A DNA stretch of 44,448 bases from Ga0077527 sp021300125 (GTDB lineage Bacteria > Pseudomonadota > Gammaproteobacteria > Burkholderiales > SG8-41). The stretch spans positions 1-44,448 of the forward strand of contig JBKDUF010000126.1 of NCBI GenBank assembly GCA_046339595.1. The letters are read 5' to 3'. The stretch's first letter is position 1. Each line of letters opens with the position of its first letter. The notes beneath the pieces are model-generated. The model did not search any database. It saw only the letters and a list, made by a program, of their open reading frames with translations, and was not told the origin of the DNA. This document shows positions 14,572 through 23,248 of this stretch, piece by piece. Made by a program: the position numbers and the translations under genes.

Positions 14572-16698
14572 TCAGCGCAGCACGTTGCTCGCTTCAGCCT
14601 GCTTGACCAGTGCTGCCGCGTCGCGCTCCAGCAGGAAGCCCGCGGCACGCACCCTTTCCACGGCCTTGCGCACCGCTTCGACATAGCCGGCATGTGAACC
14701 GTAGCGCTCCTCCAGCGACAGGCGCGGGTCGCGGTTGGCCTCACGGTCGGCGCGGGTGCGCGCGAAAGGCACCATGCCGCCGGCATAGCTGCACAGCCGG
14801 CCGGCATGGAAACCGCTGGCGGTGATGTTCCAGCCGAGGTAGGTGCCCAGCGGTGCTTCCAGCAGCACCACGGGAATGCCGCCGACCTCGTTGCCGTCGA
14901 CATCCACCTTCGGAACCAGCATCGGCAATACCTGCCGGATCCGCGGCGGCGCCAGCGTCGGCACGCCACTGGCGTCGCTGGGATCGAATTGCGGCCCCCA
15001 GTCATAATCGAGCAGGGGATTGATCAGCCCCGGTTCGGGCAGGCCGGCGCGCAGTCCGGGCAGCACCGGAAAACCCATGGCTTGCCGCTCCGGAGGCGCC
15101 AGCTGCCTGGCCTTGATCGTCGGATAACGGCTCGGCGGCGGTGCAACGTCTCTCATCACCCAGTCGCGGAAATGCACGGTGATCGCTCGCCAGGCTTCCT
15201 CGTGCGAGACGGGATTGGCCGGCAGCACGCCGGTGCCCCAGTTGTTGCCGGGGCATTGCACCGGTTTCGCCTTCTGGTGGAATTCAGCGAGGCTGGTGTT
15301 GAAGCCGCCGCTCCCGCCGCCATGGGTGCTGCTGGCGATGTAGTAGCGGCGCACGTTGTCGGGCAGCGGGATGTCCTTGCGTGCGTCGGTGCCCACCCAC
15401 TCGGGTCCGAGCTTGAGTCCCCAGATTTCGGCAGAACCGAAATGTTCGATGATCTTGGGGCAGGTTCTGCTCGCCATGCAGCGGTCCTGGATGCTGCGTG
15501 TCGGCAGCCGCCGCGCGCGGTCCGGCCAGGGCACCCACCATTGCGGTCCCTCGCTGCCGGCCTGGTACAACTCGAGCACGCCGTCGGGCTGGGCCCAGCG
15601 GAAATTGAGCGCGATGCGGCGTCCGGCAATCACCGGCCACATGCCGTCATGCACCTGGCGTTTTACCTCGTCCTGGTTGAATCCCAGGTGCAGCCAGCCG
15701 CGCAGGAAATTTCCGGATTGCGAGCGGCCGCGTGCGATGCTGTGGGTGATGAGGCCCGCAACCGGATTGGGCGTGCCGTGGTCGTCGGTCCTGGCGTATT
15801 TGAAAAAGGCGCCAAGGTCGCGCCAGGCGGCGAAACCGATGCCCAGCGGATACGGGTCCCTTGCGTTGTAGACCACCTGGTACAGTTTTGCCGGATTGAA
15901 ACCGCCCCGGAGGCAGATCTGCACCGGCAGCGCGGTCAGCGGCAGGGGCTCGTCGAAGCTGCCGCCGCCGCAGAATTTCCAGTCCTCGGGTGGAATCTTC
16001 GTTTCGCCGCGCACTCGCCCGTCGAGGGTTTCGTGGTCGCGCGAGACCAGGGAGGCCTCCCGGGTGTCGAGGCTTGCCGGCAGATAGGGCACAGGGTTGG
16101 TCTGCACGAGCAGCGGCTGTGCACCCGGGCCGCTGCGGTTGATGATCCTGCCGAACACCGGGCCGGTGACCGCCGAGCCATCACGTTCCCTCACCACCGG
16201 CAATTGCAGCCAGTGATTGGCGCCGACCCACATGGTTTCGCGCACCGTGGTACCGAGCGTGGTGCCGAAGCCGGCGTTGTCGCCCTGCCAGGCGCTGGCG
16301 AGTCCGATGTCGCCGAATTCCCGTTCCTGGACCGAGATCAGTACCGGTCGGCCGCGGTTGGGCACTTCGTGCCAGAGCATGCCGCTGGCCCTGGCGTTGT
16401 CCACCGGCTTGGTGATGACGAAGGTGGCGACGTAGCGCACCTTGCCGTCACGCTCACGCACGAGCTGGATGTCCTGGATCAGCGCGTTGAGCGGATCATC
16501 CGGGTCGAGCTCGCCCCAGGCGCGGCCGGCGATCTGTTCGTACTGGCCGGCACTGCCGTAGGCCGCGCAGTTTTCGCCCTTGCAGAAGGCGGGCGATGCC
16601 GTGTGGTCGATGACGATGCGGGTGACGCGTGACGCGGCAGGCGTGCATGTAAGCAACAACGAGGCTGCGAGCACAACGAGGCTGCGACGATGGACCAT
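14572..16698 (-). CDS. Exported alpha/beta-hydrolase domain protein (Abhydrolase_10 type)
   Basis: A 708-residue protein with a signal peptide (LVVLAASLLLTCTPAAS). It shows a long N-terminal beta-rich region and a nucleophile elbow-like segment SIARGRSQSGNFLRGW around residue 330, where a Ser in GRSQSG would be the nucleophile. The length and motifs (LWHEVPNRGRP, THGGGSGGF, YPTIKARQL) match the large secreted alpha/beta-hydrolase domain family. Substrate is unknown; esterase-like activity on bulky compounds is an inference. Convergent with the Mrr-like gene and divergent from a Bug receptor gene 139 bases away, which could supply or share a substrate. Confidence 0.82.
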   Translation of the reverse strand: MVHRRSLVVLAASLLLTCTPAASRVTRIVIDHTASPAFCKGENCAAYGSAGQYEQIAGRAWGELDPDDPLNALIQDIQLVRERDGKVRYVATFVITKPVDNARASGMLWHEVPNRGRPVLISVQEREFGDIGLASAWQGDNAGFGTTLGTTVRETMWVGANHWLQLPVVRERDGSAVTGPVFGRIINRSGPGAQPLLVQTNPVPYLPASLDTREASLVSRDHETLDGRVRGETKIPPEDWKFCGGGSFDEPLPLTALPVQICLRGGFNPAKLYQVVYNARDPYPLGIGFAAWRDLGAFFKYARTDDHGTPNPVAGLITHSIARGRSQSGNFLRGWLHLGFNQDEVKRQVHDGMWPVIAGRRIALNFRWAQPDGVLELYQAGSEGPQWWVPWPDRARRLPTRSIQDRCMASRTCPKIIEHFGSAEIWGLKLGPEWVGTDARKDIPLPDNVRRYYIASSTHGGGSGGFNTSLAEFHQKAKPVQCPGNNWGTGVLPANPVSHEEAWRAITVHFRDWVMRDVAPPPSRYPTIKARQLAPPERQAMGFPVLPGLRAGLPEPGLINPLLDYDWGPQFDPSDASGVPTLAPPRIRQVLPMLVPKVDVDGNEVGGIPVVLLEAPLGTYLGWNITASGFHAGRLCSYAGGMVPFARTRADREANRDPRLSLEERYGSHAGYVEAVRKAVERVRAAGFLLERDAAALVKQAEASNVLR

Positions 16699-16837
16699 GA
16701 CCCCCTCCCGGGATGGTGCTGCGGTAATTCAGGTTTGTTTGTTGTGATGCGCACTTTACCGGATTCGCGGCGGCGATGGCTGCGCTACACTCGGACGCGT
16801 CGGGTGGCAGGACTGCCCTGGGCATGGAGGAAAGGCA

Positions 16838-17821
16838 ATGACAAGCAAGACAATGTGGAAGATGGCGGCGGCATGTGCGGGTGTCGCGATGGCGGCTGCC
16901 GCGCAGGCGCAGGCCGCGGATGTCAAATACCCGGTGCGGCCGATCCGCATGCTGGTCAGTTACCCGCCGGGAGGGCCGAGCGACCTCACCGCGCGCATCA
17001 CCGCGCAGCATTTCAGCGAGGCGCTGGGCCAGCAGGTCATCGTCGACAACCGCGGGGGTGCCGGTGGCACGCTGGCCGTGGGCATCCTCACCCAGTCCGC
17101 CCCCGACGGCTACACCACGCTGATGTCAGCCGGCGGGGAGATCGTGATCGCCCCCAACCTTCGACTCAAGCTGCCGTACGACCCCACGCGCGACATCCAG
17201 CCGATCAGCCGCGTCGGTTCCAGCCAGTTGGTGCTGGTGGTGCATCCCTCGGTGGCGGCAAAAACGGTGAAGGACCTGATCGCGCTGGCGCGGGCCAAGC
17301 CGGGTGCGATCAACTTTGCCTCTGCCGGCAGCGGTTCAACCGCGCATCTGGCCGGCGAGCAGTTCCGGTTTCTCGCCGGCGTGGACATCGTGCACGTCCC
17401 GTACAAGGGCGCCGGACCAGCGCTGACCGAACTGATGGCGGGTCAGGTGCAGATGCTGATCTCGGCGTATTCCTCCGCTTTCCCGCACATCAAGGCCGGC
17501 AAGCTGCGCCCGCTCGGGGTCACGGGTACCCGGCGCATCGCCTCGGCCCCTGACCTGCCCACCATTGGCGAGACCGTTCCCGGCTACGAAGTGCTGTCCT
17601 GGTACGGGCTGCACGCGCCGAAAGGCACCCCGGCAGCCATCGTCAACCGCCTGCACCGCGAAATGACGGTGATGGTGCGAAGGCCTGAGGTGGGTGAACG
17701 CCTGACCGCGCTGGGCATCGAGCCTGAAGGCAACTCGCCCGCCGAATTTCTGGCCCAGATCAAGACCGAGATTGCAGCCTGGGGCAAGGTCATCACCGCG
17801 GCGAAGATCCCGCGGGAGTAA
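16838..17821 (+). CDS. Bug-family (TctC-like) periplasmic substrate-binding protein
   Basis: A 327-residue exported receptor, signal peptide ending AQAQAADVKYPVRP. Typical motifs are RMLVSYPPGGPSD, LGQQVIVDNRGGAGG, APDGYTTLMS, HVPYKGAGPALTELM and PGYEVLSWYG. A GGAGG stretch and AAAGG lie before the ATG at 16838. It is divergent from the large alpha/beta-hydrolase gene, suggesting uptake of a product or substrate of that enzyme, though this rests only on position. No transporter membrane subunits are in the window. Ligand unknown. Confidence 0.92.
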   Translation: MTSKTMWKMAAACAGVAMAAAAQAQAADVKYPVRPIRMLVSYPPGGPSDLTARITAQHFSEALGQQVIVDNRGGAGGTLAVGILTQSAPDGYTTLMSAGGEIVIAPNLRLKLPYDPTRDIQPISRVGSSQLVLVVHPSVAAKTVKDLIALARAKPGAINFASAGSGSTAHLAGEQFRFLAGVDIVHVPYKGAGPALTELMAGQVQMLISAYSSAFPHIKAGKLRPLGVTGTRRIASAPDLPTIGETVPGYEVLSWYGLHAPKGTPAAIVNRLHREMTVMVRRPEVGERLTALGIEPEGNSPAEFLAQIKTEIAAWGKVITAAKIPRE

Positions 17822-17834
17822 GCCCGGGCCGGAT

Positions 17835-18725
17835 TCAGCGCGCAGCCGCGGGCGCCGGTGTGATCCGGAAGCTGCGTTCAGGCGGCGTGCCTGCGACAAA
17901 GCGGGTGCGCTCGAGGCGCGGCACACTGACCGCCTCGCAGGTCTTGCGCACCCGGTAGGTCTGCAGCGGCGGTTTCCAGCCACTTTTCGGCATGCACACC
18001 ACTTCAGCACACTGGATCCGGCGCAGCCAGGCGCAGATGCTGGTTTCGGCGCCTTTCTCGTCGAAGATCCGGGTCAGGAAAGGTTCGTTGGGGTAGAAAG
18101 GCTTGTTATCGCCGTCCTCGTTGCGCACGTCCTGCAGCGCGCTGTAGAAGACACCGTCCACCGTCAGCAGCGACATCACCCGTTCCATGAACATCGACAG
18201 CTCCTCGGTGTAGGAGAAGCCGCCGATGACGTCGCTGATCAGCTGGAACTGGCCACCCAGGTCGGCGGCGCTGAAGGCGCGCAGCGGCTTGTCGAACACA
18301 TAGCGCATCTGACCCGGCTCAAGCCGCGCTGCGGTCTGATGCCAGGCTTCCATGCGCCGGTCCTCGATCGACATCGCCACGGTGTCGGCCTTGCGCCGCG
18401 GTGGCTTGCGCAGGGCATCGGCGTCGCTGGGCGGTGCGTAATAGTCAATGATCGCCTGGCCCCGGCCGGCGCCGATGTCGAGCCAGCGATCCTTCGGGCC
18501 GAGACGCTCCACCGCGTCTTCGAAGCCCGGCATCAGGGCGTGCGCATAGGAGGCAAGGCCGCGATCAATGACGTAGCCTTCAAGGCGCAGCGTGCCCCGG
18601 CCGTGGAGGATACTCTGCTGCCGCGAGAATTCGATTTCGACTGGCGTGGCCTCCGCGGCACAGGCCGGCAGGGCCGGCAGGCAGAGCAGGAAGGCGGTCA
18701 GGCAGCGGGGGAGGATCTGTTTCAT
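17835..18725 (-). CDS. Exported SAM-methyltransferase-like protein
   Basis: A 296-residue protein with a clear signal peptide (MKQILPRCLTAFLLCLPALP, then ACAAEA), yet the mature part looks like a class I Rossmann methyltransferase. DRWLDIGAGRGQAIIDYY matches motif I, FQLISDVIGGFSYTEEL the region of motifs IV/V, and LLTVDGVFY the post-motif strand. The start at 18725 is chosen because it yields the signal peptide; an in-frame ATG at 18788 adds 21 polar residues. S-adenosylmethionine is not known in the periplasm, so the fold may bind another ligand. A degenerate lipobox (L-P-A-C) is possible. It follows the lipoprotein hydrolase gene on the same strand by 59 bases. Confidence 0.65.
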   Translation of the reverse strand: MKQILPRCLTAFLLCLPALPACAAEATPVEIEFSRQQSILHGRGTLRLEGYVIDRGLASYAHALMPGFEDAVERLGPKDRWLDIGAGRGQAIIDYYAPPSDADALRKPPRRKADTVAMSIEDRRMEAWHQTAARLEPGQMRYVFDKPLRAFSAADLGGQFQLISDVIGGFSYTEELSMFMERVMSLLTVDGVFYSALQDVRNEDGDNKPFYPNEPFLTRIFDEKGAETSICAWLRRIQCAEVVCMPKSGWKPPLQTYRVRKTCEAVSVPRLERTRFVAGTPPERSFRITPAPAAAR

Positions 18726-18784
18726 CGGGTTTGTGCGTATCCAGGATCGGGAATGAGGGGGGGCAGGCCGGAGCTGGGGTGTTT

Positions 18785-19750
18785 TCATTTCAGGCGCAGG
18801 TCGTAGAATCGCTGCGCATCCGCCAGCGAAGTGTAACTTTGCCAGGCAAAATCAAGTTGCCCGGTGGAACTGATGCTGATGACGCCCGCGGTCAGCGCAC
18901 TGAGGAAATCAAGCTGCTCCTCGCGCCCGCTGTCTTTGAGCCTGAACTGTGCATCCTCGTGGCCGGCATTGCGGATGGACAGTTCGCCGACGTTACTGCG
19001 GATGTGGCGGAAGAACAGGTCGCGGCCGCGCGCCGGGAAGATTTCCTCGTCGGCGCCAAGCACGATCACCGGCCGGCTGATTTTCGACAGCGCTGCGGGT
19101 AGCGCCGCGCCGAAGGAGGCCGGGTCGAGCAATACCGCACCGCTTGCCGGGGCGCCCTGGGCCAGCGCGTAGGCGACGGCCGAGGCGCCGAAGGAATGGC
19201 CGACAAGGATGATGCGGTTGAGGTCGACGTTGGGGAATTCGCTCGGCCGCTTTCTCAGATACTCCACGACGCGGGCCAGCGTGCGGCCGTTGTTGATCCA
19301 TGATCCCCGGTTGGGCAGCTGCAGCACAATGCTGTTCATGCCCCAGGTCGCCAGATGCATCCCCTGGTAGGCATGGTCCGCCCGGGTGTTGTTGTAGCCA
19401 TGGAGCAGGATCACCAGCGGTGCGCTGCGGTTTTCGCTCGACAGGTAGAGATCCATCGGGATGCGTTCCTTGGCCGAGAGGCGCAGCGTTTCGCCGTTGC
19501 GTGTGGTCACGGCGAAAGGTCCCCTCAGCCGGAACTGGTGCACGCCCAGGCGCTTCTGCACCACCTGGGTCTGCACCGACTCGCTTTCGAGTTCCTTGCT
19601 GTCCTTGCCGGGGGGCTGGAACACGATGGAAGTCACACCCGTGGACGGCAGTTGCGCGCAACTGCCGATCAGCAGTGCGGTGGTGACCGCGGCCAGCAGC
19701 GCGAGGGCACGTTGCCAGGGTGCGGGGCGTGACGGGTGGGGCTGGATCAT
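18785..19750 (-). CDS. Alpha/beta-hydrolase lipoprotein
   Basis: A 321-residue protein with a lipoprotein signal peptide (LLIGSC). The hydrolase core shows the oxyanion segment LVILLHGYNN, the nucleophile elbow LVGHSFGAS, and acid and His candidates in VLGADEEIFP and NAGHEDAQF. It would act at the inner face of the outer membrane or in the periplasm as an esterase or similar enzyme; substrate unknown. It is probably co-transcribed with the exported methyltransferase-like gene that follows. Length and motifs fit a complete gene. Confidence 0.83.
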   Translation of the reverse strand: MIQPHPSRPAPWQRALALLAAVTTALLIGSCAQLPSTGVTSIVFQPPGKDSKELESESVQTQVVQKRLGVHQFRLRGPFAVTTRNGETLRLSAKERIPMDLYLSSENRSAPLVILLHGYNNTRADHAYQGMHLATWGMNSIVLQLPNRGSWINNGRTLARVVEYLRKRPSEFPNVDLNRIILVGHSFGASAVAYALAQGAPASGAVLLDPASFGAALPAALSKISRPVIVLGADEEIFPARGRDLFFRHIRSNVGELSIRNAGHEDAQFRLKDSGREEQLDFLSALTAGVISISSTGQLDFAWQSYTSLADAQRFYDLRLK

Positions 19751-19785
19751 CCCGTCATTTTGGCGGTACTCGACAGCCGTCGCAA

Positions 19786-20379
19786 TCAGTTGACCAGCCC
19801 GCTGGACTCAAAGCGCAGGAATAGCTCCCGGCAGACCCAGGCATCGGTGGCGGCGTAGGCGATCTGGGCCGGTGAAAGCTGTGCCGCAGCCCAATTGGTG
19901 GTCTTCGCGCCCTTGACGATGCGAAAGCCCAGCGCAAGGCCCGCCAGGTTGCGCACGCCGGACTGGGCGTAGCCGTTGCGCTTGGGGACCACGCCGAGAT
20001 CCACCACGCGGCGCTCGCTGAAATCGAAGCGCTGCTTGAGCGTGCGCAGGTCATTGGCGAGTGCAACGCCGGCCTTGACGATGTCGGCGCTGGCCAGCAG
20101 CTCGGCAAGCAGGCGGTGGGTGTCGGGGTGGCGCAGGGGGAAGATGTGCACCGCTTCCGCGGTGGCCACCTGCGCGATGCTGGGCAGGTAGCTCTCGCCC
20201 TTGCGAAAGGCCGGCCGGGTCTCGGTATCGAAGCCGATCACGCGTTCGTTGAGCACATCGAGCCTGGCGGCGTGCAGCTGCGCCGGGCTCGCCACGAAAT
20301 TCACCGCACCTTCATAGCAGCGAACCGGCAGCTCGTTCAGAGCCTCGCGGCTGATCTCGCGCAGCGGATCTTCGGACAT
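19786..20379 (-). CDS. 3'-5' exonuclease domain protein (RNase D-like)
   Basis: A 197-residue DEDD-family exonuclease. The catalytic acidic residues are seen in VIGFDTETRP (motif I), VALANDLRTLK (motif II) and YAATDAWVCREL (motif III, DEDDy type with Tyr). It consists only of the nuclease domain without the HRDC domain of full RNase D. It would trim RNA or DNA 3' ends in the cytoplasm. The ATG at 20379 is the natural start. It lies divergent from the amidase gene at 20490. Confidence 0.9.
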   Translation of the reverse strand: MSEDPLREISREALNELPVRCYEGAVNFVASPAQLHAARLDVLNERVIGFDTETRPAFRKGESYLPSIAQVATAEAVHIFPLRHPDTHRLLAELLASADIVKAGVALANDLRTLKQRFDFSERRVVDLGVVPKRNGYAQSGVRNLAGLALGFRIVKGAKTTNWAAAQLSPAQIAYAATDAWVCRELFLRFESSGLVN

Positions 20380-20489
20380 GGGTGAAGATTAACCGATTCA
20401 TTCGGCGCGGGGGCTGCGTGTTAGATTCATTGGGGTCAGACGGCAGGCCATGGGCGGCAATGGTGAGGACCCGTCGGGGAGAGTGGTGC

Positions 20490-21215
20490 ATGCGCAGGAT
20501 CGTGGTCTTGTTGGTGGCGGCTGGTCTGGCGGGTTGCGGCGCGCTGTCGCCGCCCGGCAGCCTTGAGGTCGAGCTGCGGCCCTCGCCCAACCACGGCGAT
20601 CGCCGGCCGCAATACGTGATCCTGCACCACACGACCAACGCCACCGCAGAAGAGGCTCTGTCCACCCTCACCAGTCCGCTGTCACGGGTGAGCTCGCATT
20701 ACCTGGTGAGCCGCGATGGCCGTATCCATTACCTGGTCGACGAGCGGCGCCGCGCCTGGCATGCCGGGCATTCGTACTGGGCCGGCAACCGCGACCTCAA
20801 CTCCGCCTCGATCGGCATCGAGCTCGACAACTCCGGCGAGGAGCCGTTTGCGATCCCGCAGATTGAATCGCTGATCGTGCTGCTGCGCGACATCACCACG
20901 CGCTGGCGCATGCCGCCGCAGAATGTGCTCGGCCACGGCGATGTCGCGCCGGGGCGCAAGGCTGACCCCAGCGCGCAGTTTCCGTGGCGCCGGCTGGCCG
21001 AAGCGGGTTTTGGCTTGTGGTGCGAGCCGCCATATCCTGAGGCACCGGCAGGGGCGAACGACCGCTTGTTGCTGTCGGCGCTGGGCTATGACGTCAGCCG
21101 GCCCGCCGCGGCAGTGGCCGCATTCCGGCGCCGCTGGGCGCCGCTGGCTGACGCAGATGAACGGCTCAGTGAAGAGGAGCGCGGCCTGCTGGCCTGCCTG
21201 ATCGGCAAGCGCTGA
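20490..21215 (+). CDS. N-acetylmuramoyl-L-alanine amidase lipoprotein (AmiD/Amidase_2)
   Basis: A 241-residue zinc amidase that cleaves the bond between muramic acid and the stem peptide, acting in the periplasm for murein turnover. The start at 20490 gives a lipoprotein signal (VAAGLAGC) and is preceded by a GGGGAGAG stretch; an upstream in-frame ATG at 20382 would bury the signal. The zinc ligands are visible as YVILHHTT (first His), and LGHGDVAPGRKADPS (second His and Asp). NSASIGIELDN is also typical. The C-terminal about 60 residues resemble the peptidoglycan-binding-like tail of AmiD. Confidence 0.92.
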   Translation: MRRIVVLLVAAGLAGCGALSPPGSLEVELRPSPNHGDRRPQYVILHHTTNATAEEALSTLTSPLSRVSSHYLVSRDGRIHYLVDERRRAWHAGHSYWAGNRDLNSASIGIELDNSGEEPFAIPQIESLIVLLRDITTRWRMPPQNVLGHGDVAPGRKADPSAQFPWRRLAEAGFGLWCEPPYPEAPAGANDRLLLSALGYDVSRPAAAVAAFRRRWAPLADADERLSEEERGLLACLIGKR

Positions 21216-21221
21216 TGCCGT

Positions 21222-21917
21222 TCAGCGCAGCGCCTTGAGGATCTCCAGCGCCTGGTCCATGCTGAACCGGTAGGTCGGCTCGCTCCAGGCCTTGGGGTTG
21301 CTGCGCATCATGTAGCCGTGCTCGACGCCGGGAAAGATGTGCACGGAGAGCGAGGGCTGGCGCGCGGCGCGTGCGAGATAACGCTCGCGCAGTTCCGGCG
21401 GTGCGGCGTGGTCGGCATCCCCCCAGATGAGGCATACCGGTTTGGCGAGGCCGTCGAATTCCAGCTCGAAGTCGCCCATCTGGGTGCTGTGGCAGCCGAT
21501 GCCGGCATCGAAGCCCAGGCGCTGGGGTCCGATTACGGCATAGGGGCCGCCGAAACAGAAGCCCATGGTTGCCGCCTTGCCGTTGTGCTGCGCCAGCCCG
21601 CGTACCATGGCCAGCGTGTCTGCAATATCCGCTTCACCGGTCTTGATCACCGGCAGCCGCGGCTGCGAGCGCTGGGCCGAGCGCTCGTCGCCGCGCGGGA
21701 GCGGGCCGGGCACGGTGCGCCAGAACAGGTCTGGCGCAGCAGCAATGTAACCGGCGGCGGCGAAGGCATCGGCGATGCCCTGGATGTCGGCATCGACGCC
21801 ATGCACCGCGGAGGCCATGACCACCGCCGGCGCCTTGCCGTTGCCGGCGGGCAGCGCGAGGTAGCAGTCGAACTCGCCGCTGCCGCTGGCGGATTTGATC
21901 CTGACATGGCTGCCCAT
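21222..21917 (-). CDS. Dienelactone hydrolase family protein
   Basis: A 231-residue cytoplasmic hydrolase. The Cys nucleophile is in GFCFGGPYA, the acid in LIWGDADHAAP and the His in GVEHGYMM, the Cys-Asp-His triad of dienelactone hydrolases. Classical members open dienelactones in chlorocatechol breakdown, but many relatives act on other esters, so the substrate is open. It has a good ribosome binding site (GGGAGG). Converges with the amidase gene and lies 33 bases downstream of the FKBP gene on the same strand. Confidence 0.9.
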   Translation of the reverse strand: MGSHVRIKSASGSGEFDCYLALPAGNGKAPAVVMASAVHGVDADIQGIADAFAAAGYIAAAPDLFWRTVPGPLPRGDERSAQRSQPRLPVIKTGEADIADTLAMVRGLAQHNGKAATMGFCFGGPYAVIGPQRLGFDAGIGCHSTQMGDFELEFDGLAKPVCLIWGDADHAAPPELRERYLARAARQPSLSVHIFPGVEHGYMMRSNPKAWSEPTYRFSMDQALEILKALR

Positions 21918-21950
21918 GGCCGTGTGCCTCCCTGGTGTTGTGCTGCCCGG

Positions 21951-22295
21951 TTATTCAACGCCCAGCAGTTCGACTTCAAACACCAGCGTCGCATTGGGCG
22001 GAATCACGCCGCCGGCGCCGCGCGCGCCGTAGCCGAGGTTCGCGGGTATCGTGAGCTTGCGCGAGCCGCCGATTTTCATGCCCTGCACGCCTTCATCCCA
22101 GCCCTTGATGACATGGCCCGCGCCGAGCGGGAATTCAAAGGGGTCGCCGCGGTCCTTGCTCGAATCGAACTTGCTGCCGTCGGTAAGCCAGCCGGTGTAA
22201 TGCACGGTGACGTACTGTCCGGCGACGGCTTCCTCGCCGCTGCCAACGACGAGTTCTTCGATGATCAATCCGCTTGCGGTGGTGATGGCTGCCAT
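21951..22295 (-). CDS. FKBP-type peptidyl-prolyl cis-trans isomerase
   Basis: A 114-residue single-domain FKBP, cytoplasmic because no signal is seen. Typical motifs are VTVHYTGWLTDGSKFDSS, FPLGAGHVIKGWDEGVQGM, IPANLGYGARGAG and IPPNATLVFEVELL. It speeds proline isomerisation during folding. The ATG at 22295 is chosen because homologues start at this point; an in-frame ATG at 22340 would add 15 residues of unrelated sequence. Confidence 0.95.
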   Translation of the reverse strand: MAAITTASGLIIEELVVGSGEEAVAGQYVTVHYTGWLTDGSKFDSSKDRGDPFEFPLGAGHVIKGWDEGVQGMKIGGSRKLTIPANLGYGARGAGGVIPPNATLVFEVELLGVE

Positions 22296-22345
22296 GGTGT
22301 TGGGCTTTCGTGTGTGAAAAGAGCGCGCATTATGCACCAAGGCGC

Positions 22346-22912
22346 TCAGGGCTTTGCCGTGTCCCCGGTCAGCTTCAGGTAGCGCGGGGTGGCCAGCGTG
22401 ATGCGGCCCCAGTCGATGCTGGTGGTGGCGCCGGTGTAGCGCACCGCGAAATCGCCGCGGTCCCAGGCGGCGTGCAGCACCGGGATGCGCGAGCGCACGT
22501 TTTTCGGTTTTTCACTGCGGCTGCGCGTCGGCGGACCGTAGCGGCCCTGCAGCATGTCCATCGCCGGCTGCTGGGTCTGGATGCCCCAGGTGTTGAGATG
22601 GATGGCTTCGATCACGCCGTCGAGGACTTCGACATTGAGTTCGCCGCGGGCATAGGGCACGACGTCGGGGCGCGGGAAAAACACCGCGTAGTCGGTGGTG
22701 CCCCAGGCGGTTTTTACGGTCTGTGCTGCGTTGTGGCACAGGCGACGGGTCACCGTGTGCTCGCCCGCGGCGCAGGCCGGGATCGCGAAGCGGCTGCCGA
22801 GTTCGACGCCGAACAGGGTTTTGGCGGGGTCGGCGGCGCCGACGCTGCCGCTGGCGGCGAGCATCAGCAAGGCCGCTGCAAGACGCTGGCTGAAAGTGGT
22901 CATGGGCGGCAT
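22346..22912 (-). CDS. Exported hypothetical protein
   Basis: A 188-residue protein with a signal peptide (LAAALLMLAASGSVGAAD). The mature part has a Cys pair (IPACAAGEH and RLCHNAAQ) and ends with WGRITLATPRYLKLTGD; no domain is recognised. The ATG at 22912 is preferred over 22903 because AAAGGG precedes it. It lies upstream of the FKBP gene on the same strand and divergent from the GIY-YIG gene. No function can be proposed. Confidence 0.75.
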   Translation of the reverse strand: MPPMTTFSQRLAAALLMLAASGSVGAADPAKTLFGVELGSRFAIPACAAGEHTVTRRLCHNAAQTVKTAWGTTDYAVFFPRPDVVPYARGELNVEVLDGVIEAIHLNTWGIQTQQPAMDMLQGRYGPPTRSRSEKPKNVRSRIPVLHAAWDRGDFAVRYTGATTSIDWGRITLATPRYLKLTGDTAKP

Positions 22913-22945
22913 GATACGGCCCTTTGCCGGTGACCGAAGCCTTTC

Positions 22946-23248
22946 ATGCCTGTAATGCCTGAAAATTCCTGGTGGGTCTATATCGTGCGTTGCGCCGACG
23001 GCAGCCTCTACACCGGCATTGCGCGCGATCTCGACAGGCGCATCGCCGCGCACAACGGCGTCGGCGCCGCCGGTGCGAGTTACACACGGGCGCGGCGTCC
23101 GGTGCGGCTGGTGTACCGCGAGGGCGCGGCCAACCGCTCGGCGGCGAGCCGCCGCGAATACGAAATCAAGCAGCTTACGCGCGAGGACAAGCTGGCGCTG
23201 GTGCTGCGTTCAGGCGCGGCTGCGGGCGAGGGCGAGGACCAGCAGTAA
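22946..23248 (+). CDS. GIY-YIG nuclease superfamily protein (YhbQ-like)
   Basis: A 100-residue single-domain GIY-YIG protein. The motif is WWVYIVRCADGSLYTGIARD, then DLDRRIAAHN with the catalytic-type Arg, and ASRREYEIKQLTREDK with the metal-binding Glu. Small members of this type are widespread and thought to act on DNA. The 3' end overlaps the convergent MFS gene by 39 bases. The ATG at 22955 is an alternative start that changes three residues. Confidence 0.92.
   Translation: MPVMPENSWWVYIVRCADGSLYTGIARDLDRRIAAHNGVGAAGASYTRARRPVRLVYREGAANRSAASRREYEIKQLTREDKLALVLRSGAAAGEGEDQQ

Noticed and set aside
14806..16632. Long plus-strand open frame opposite the large alpha/beta hydrolase gene
   Set aside because: No signal, domain or ribosome binding site; the minus-strand product has a signal peptide and family motifs.
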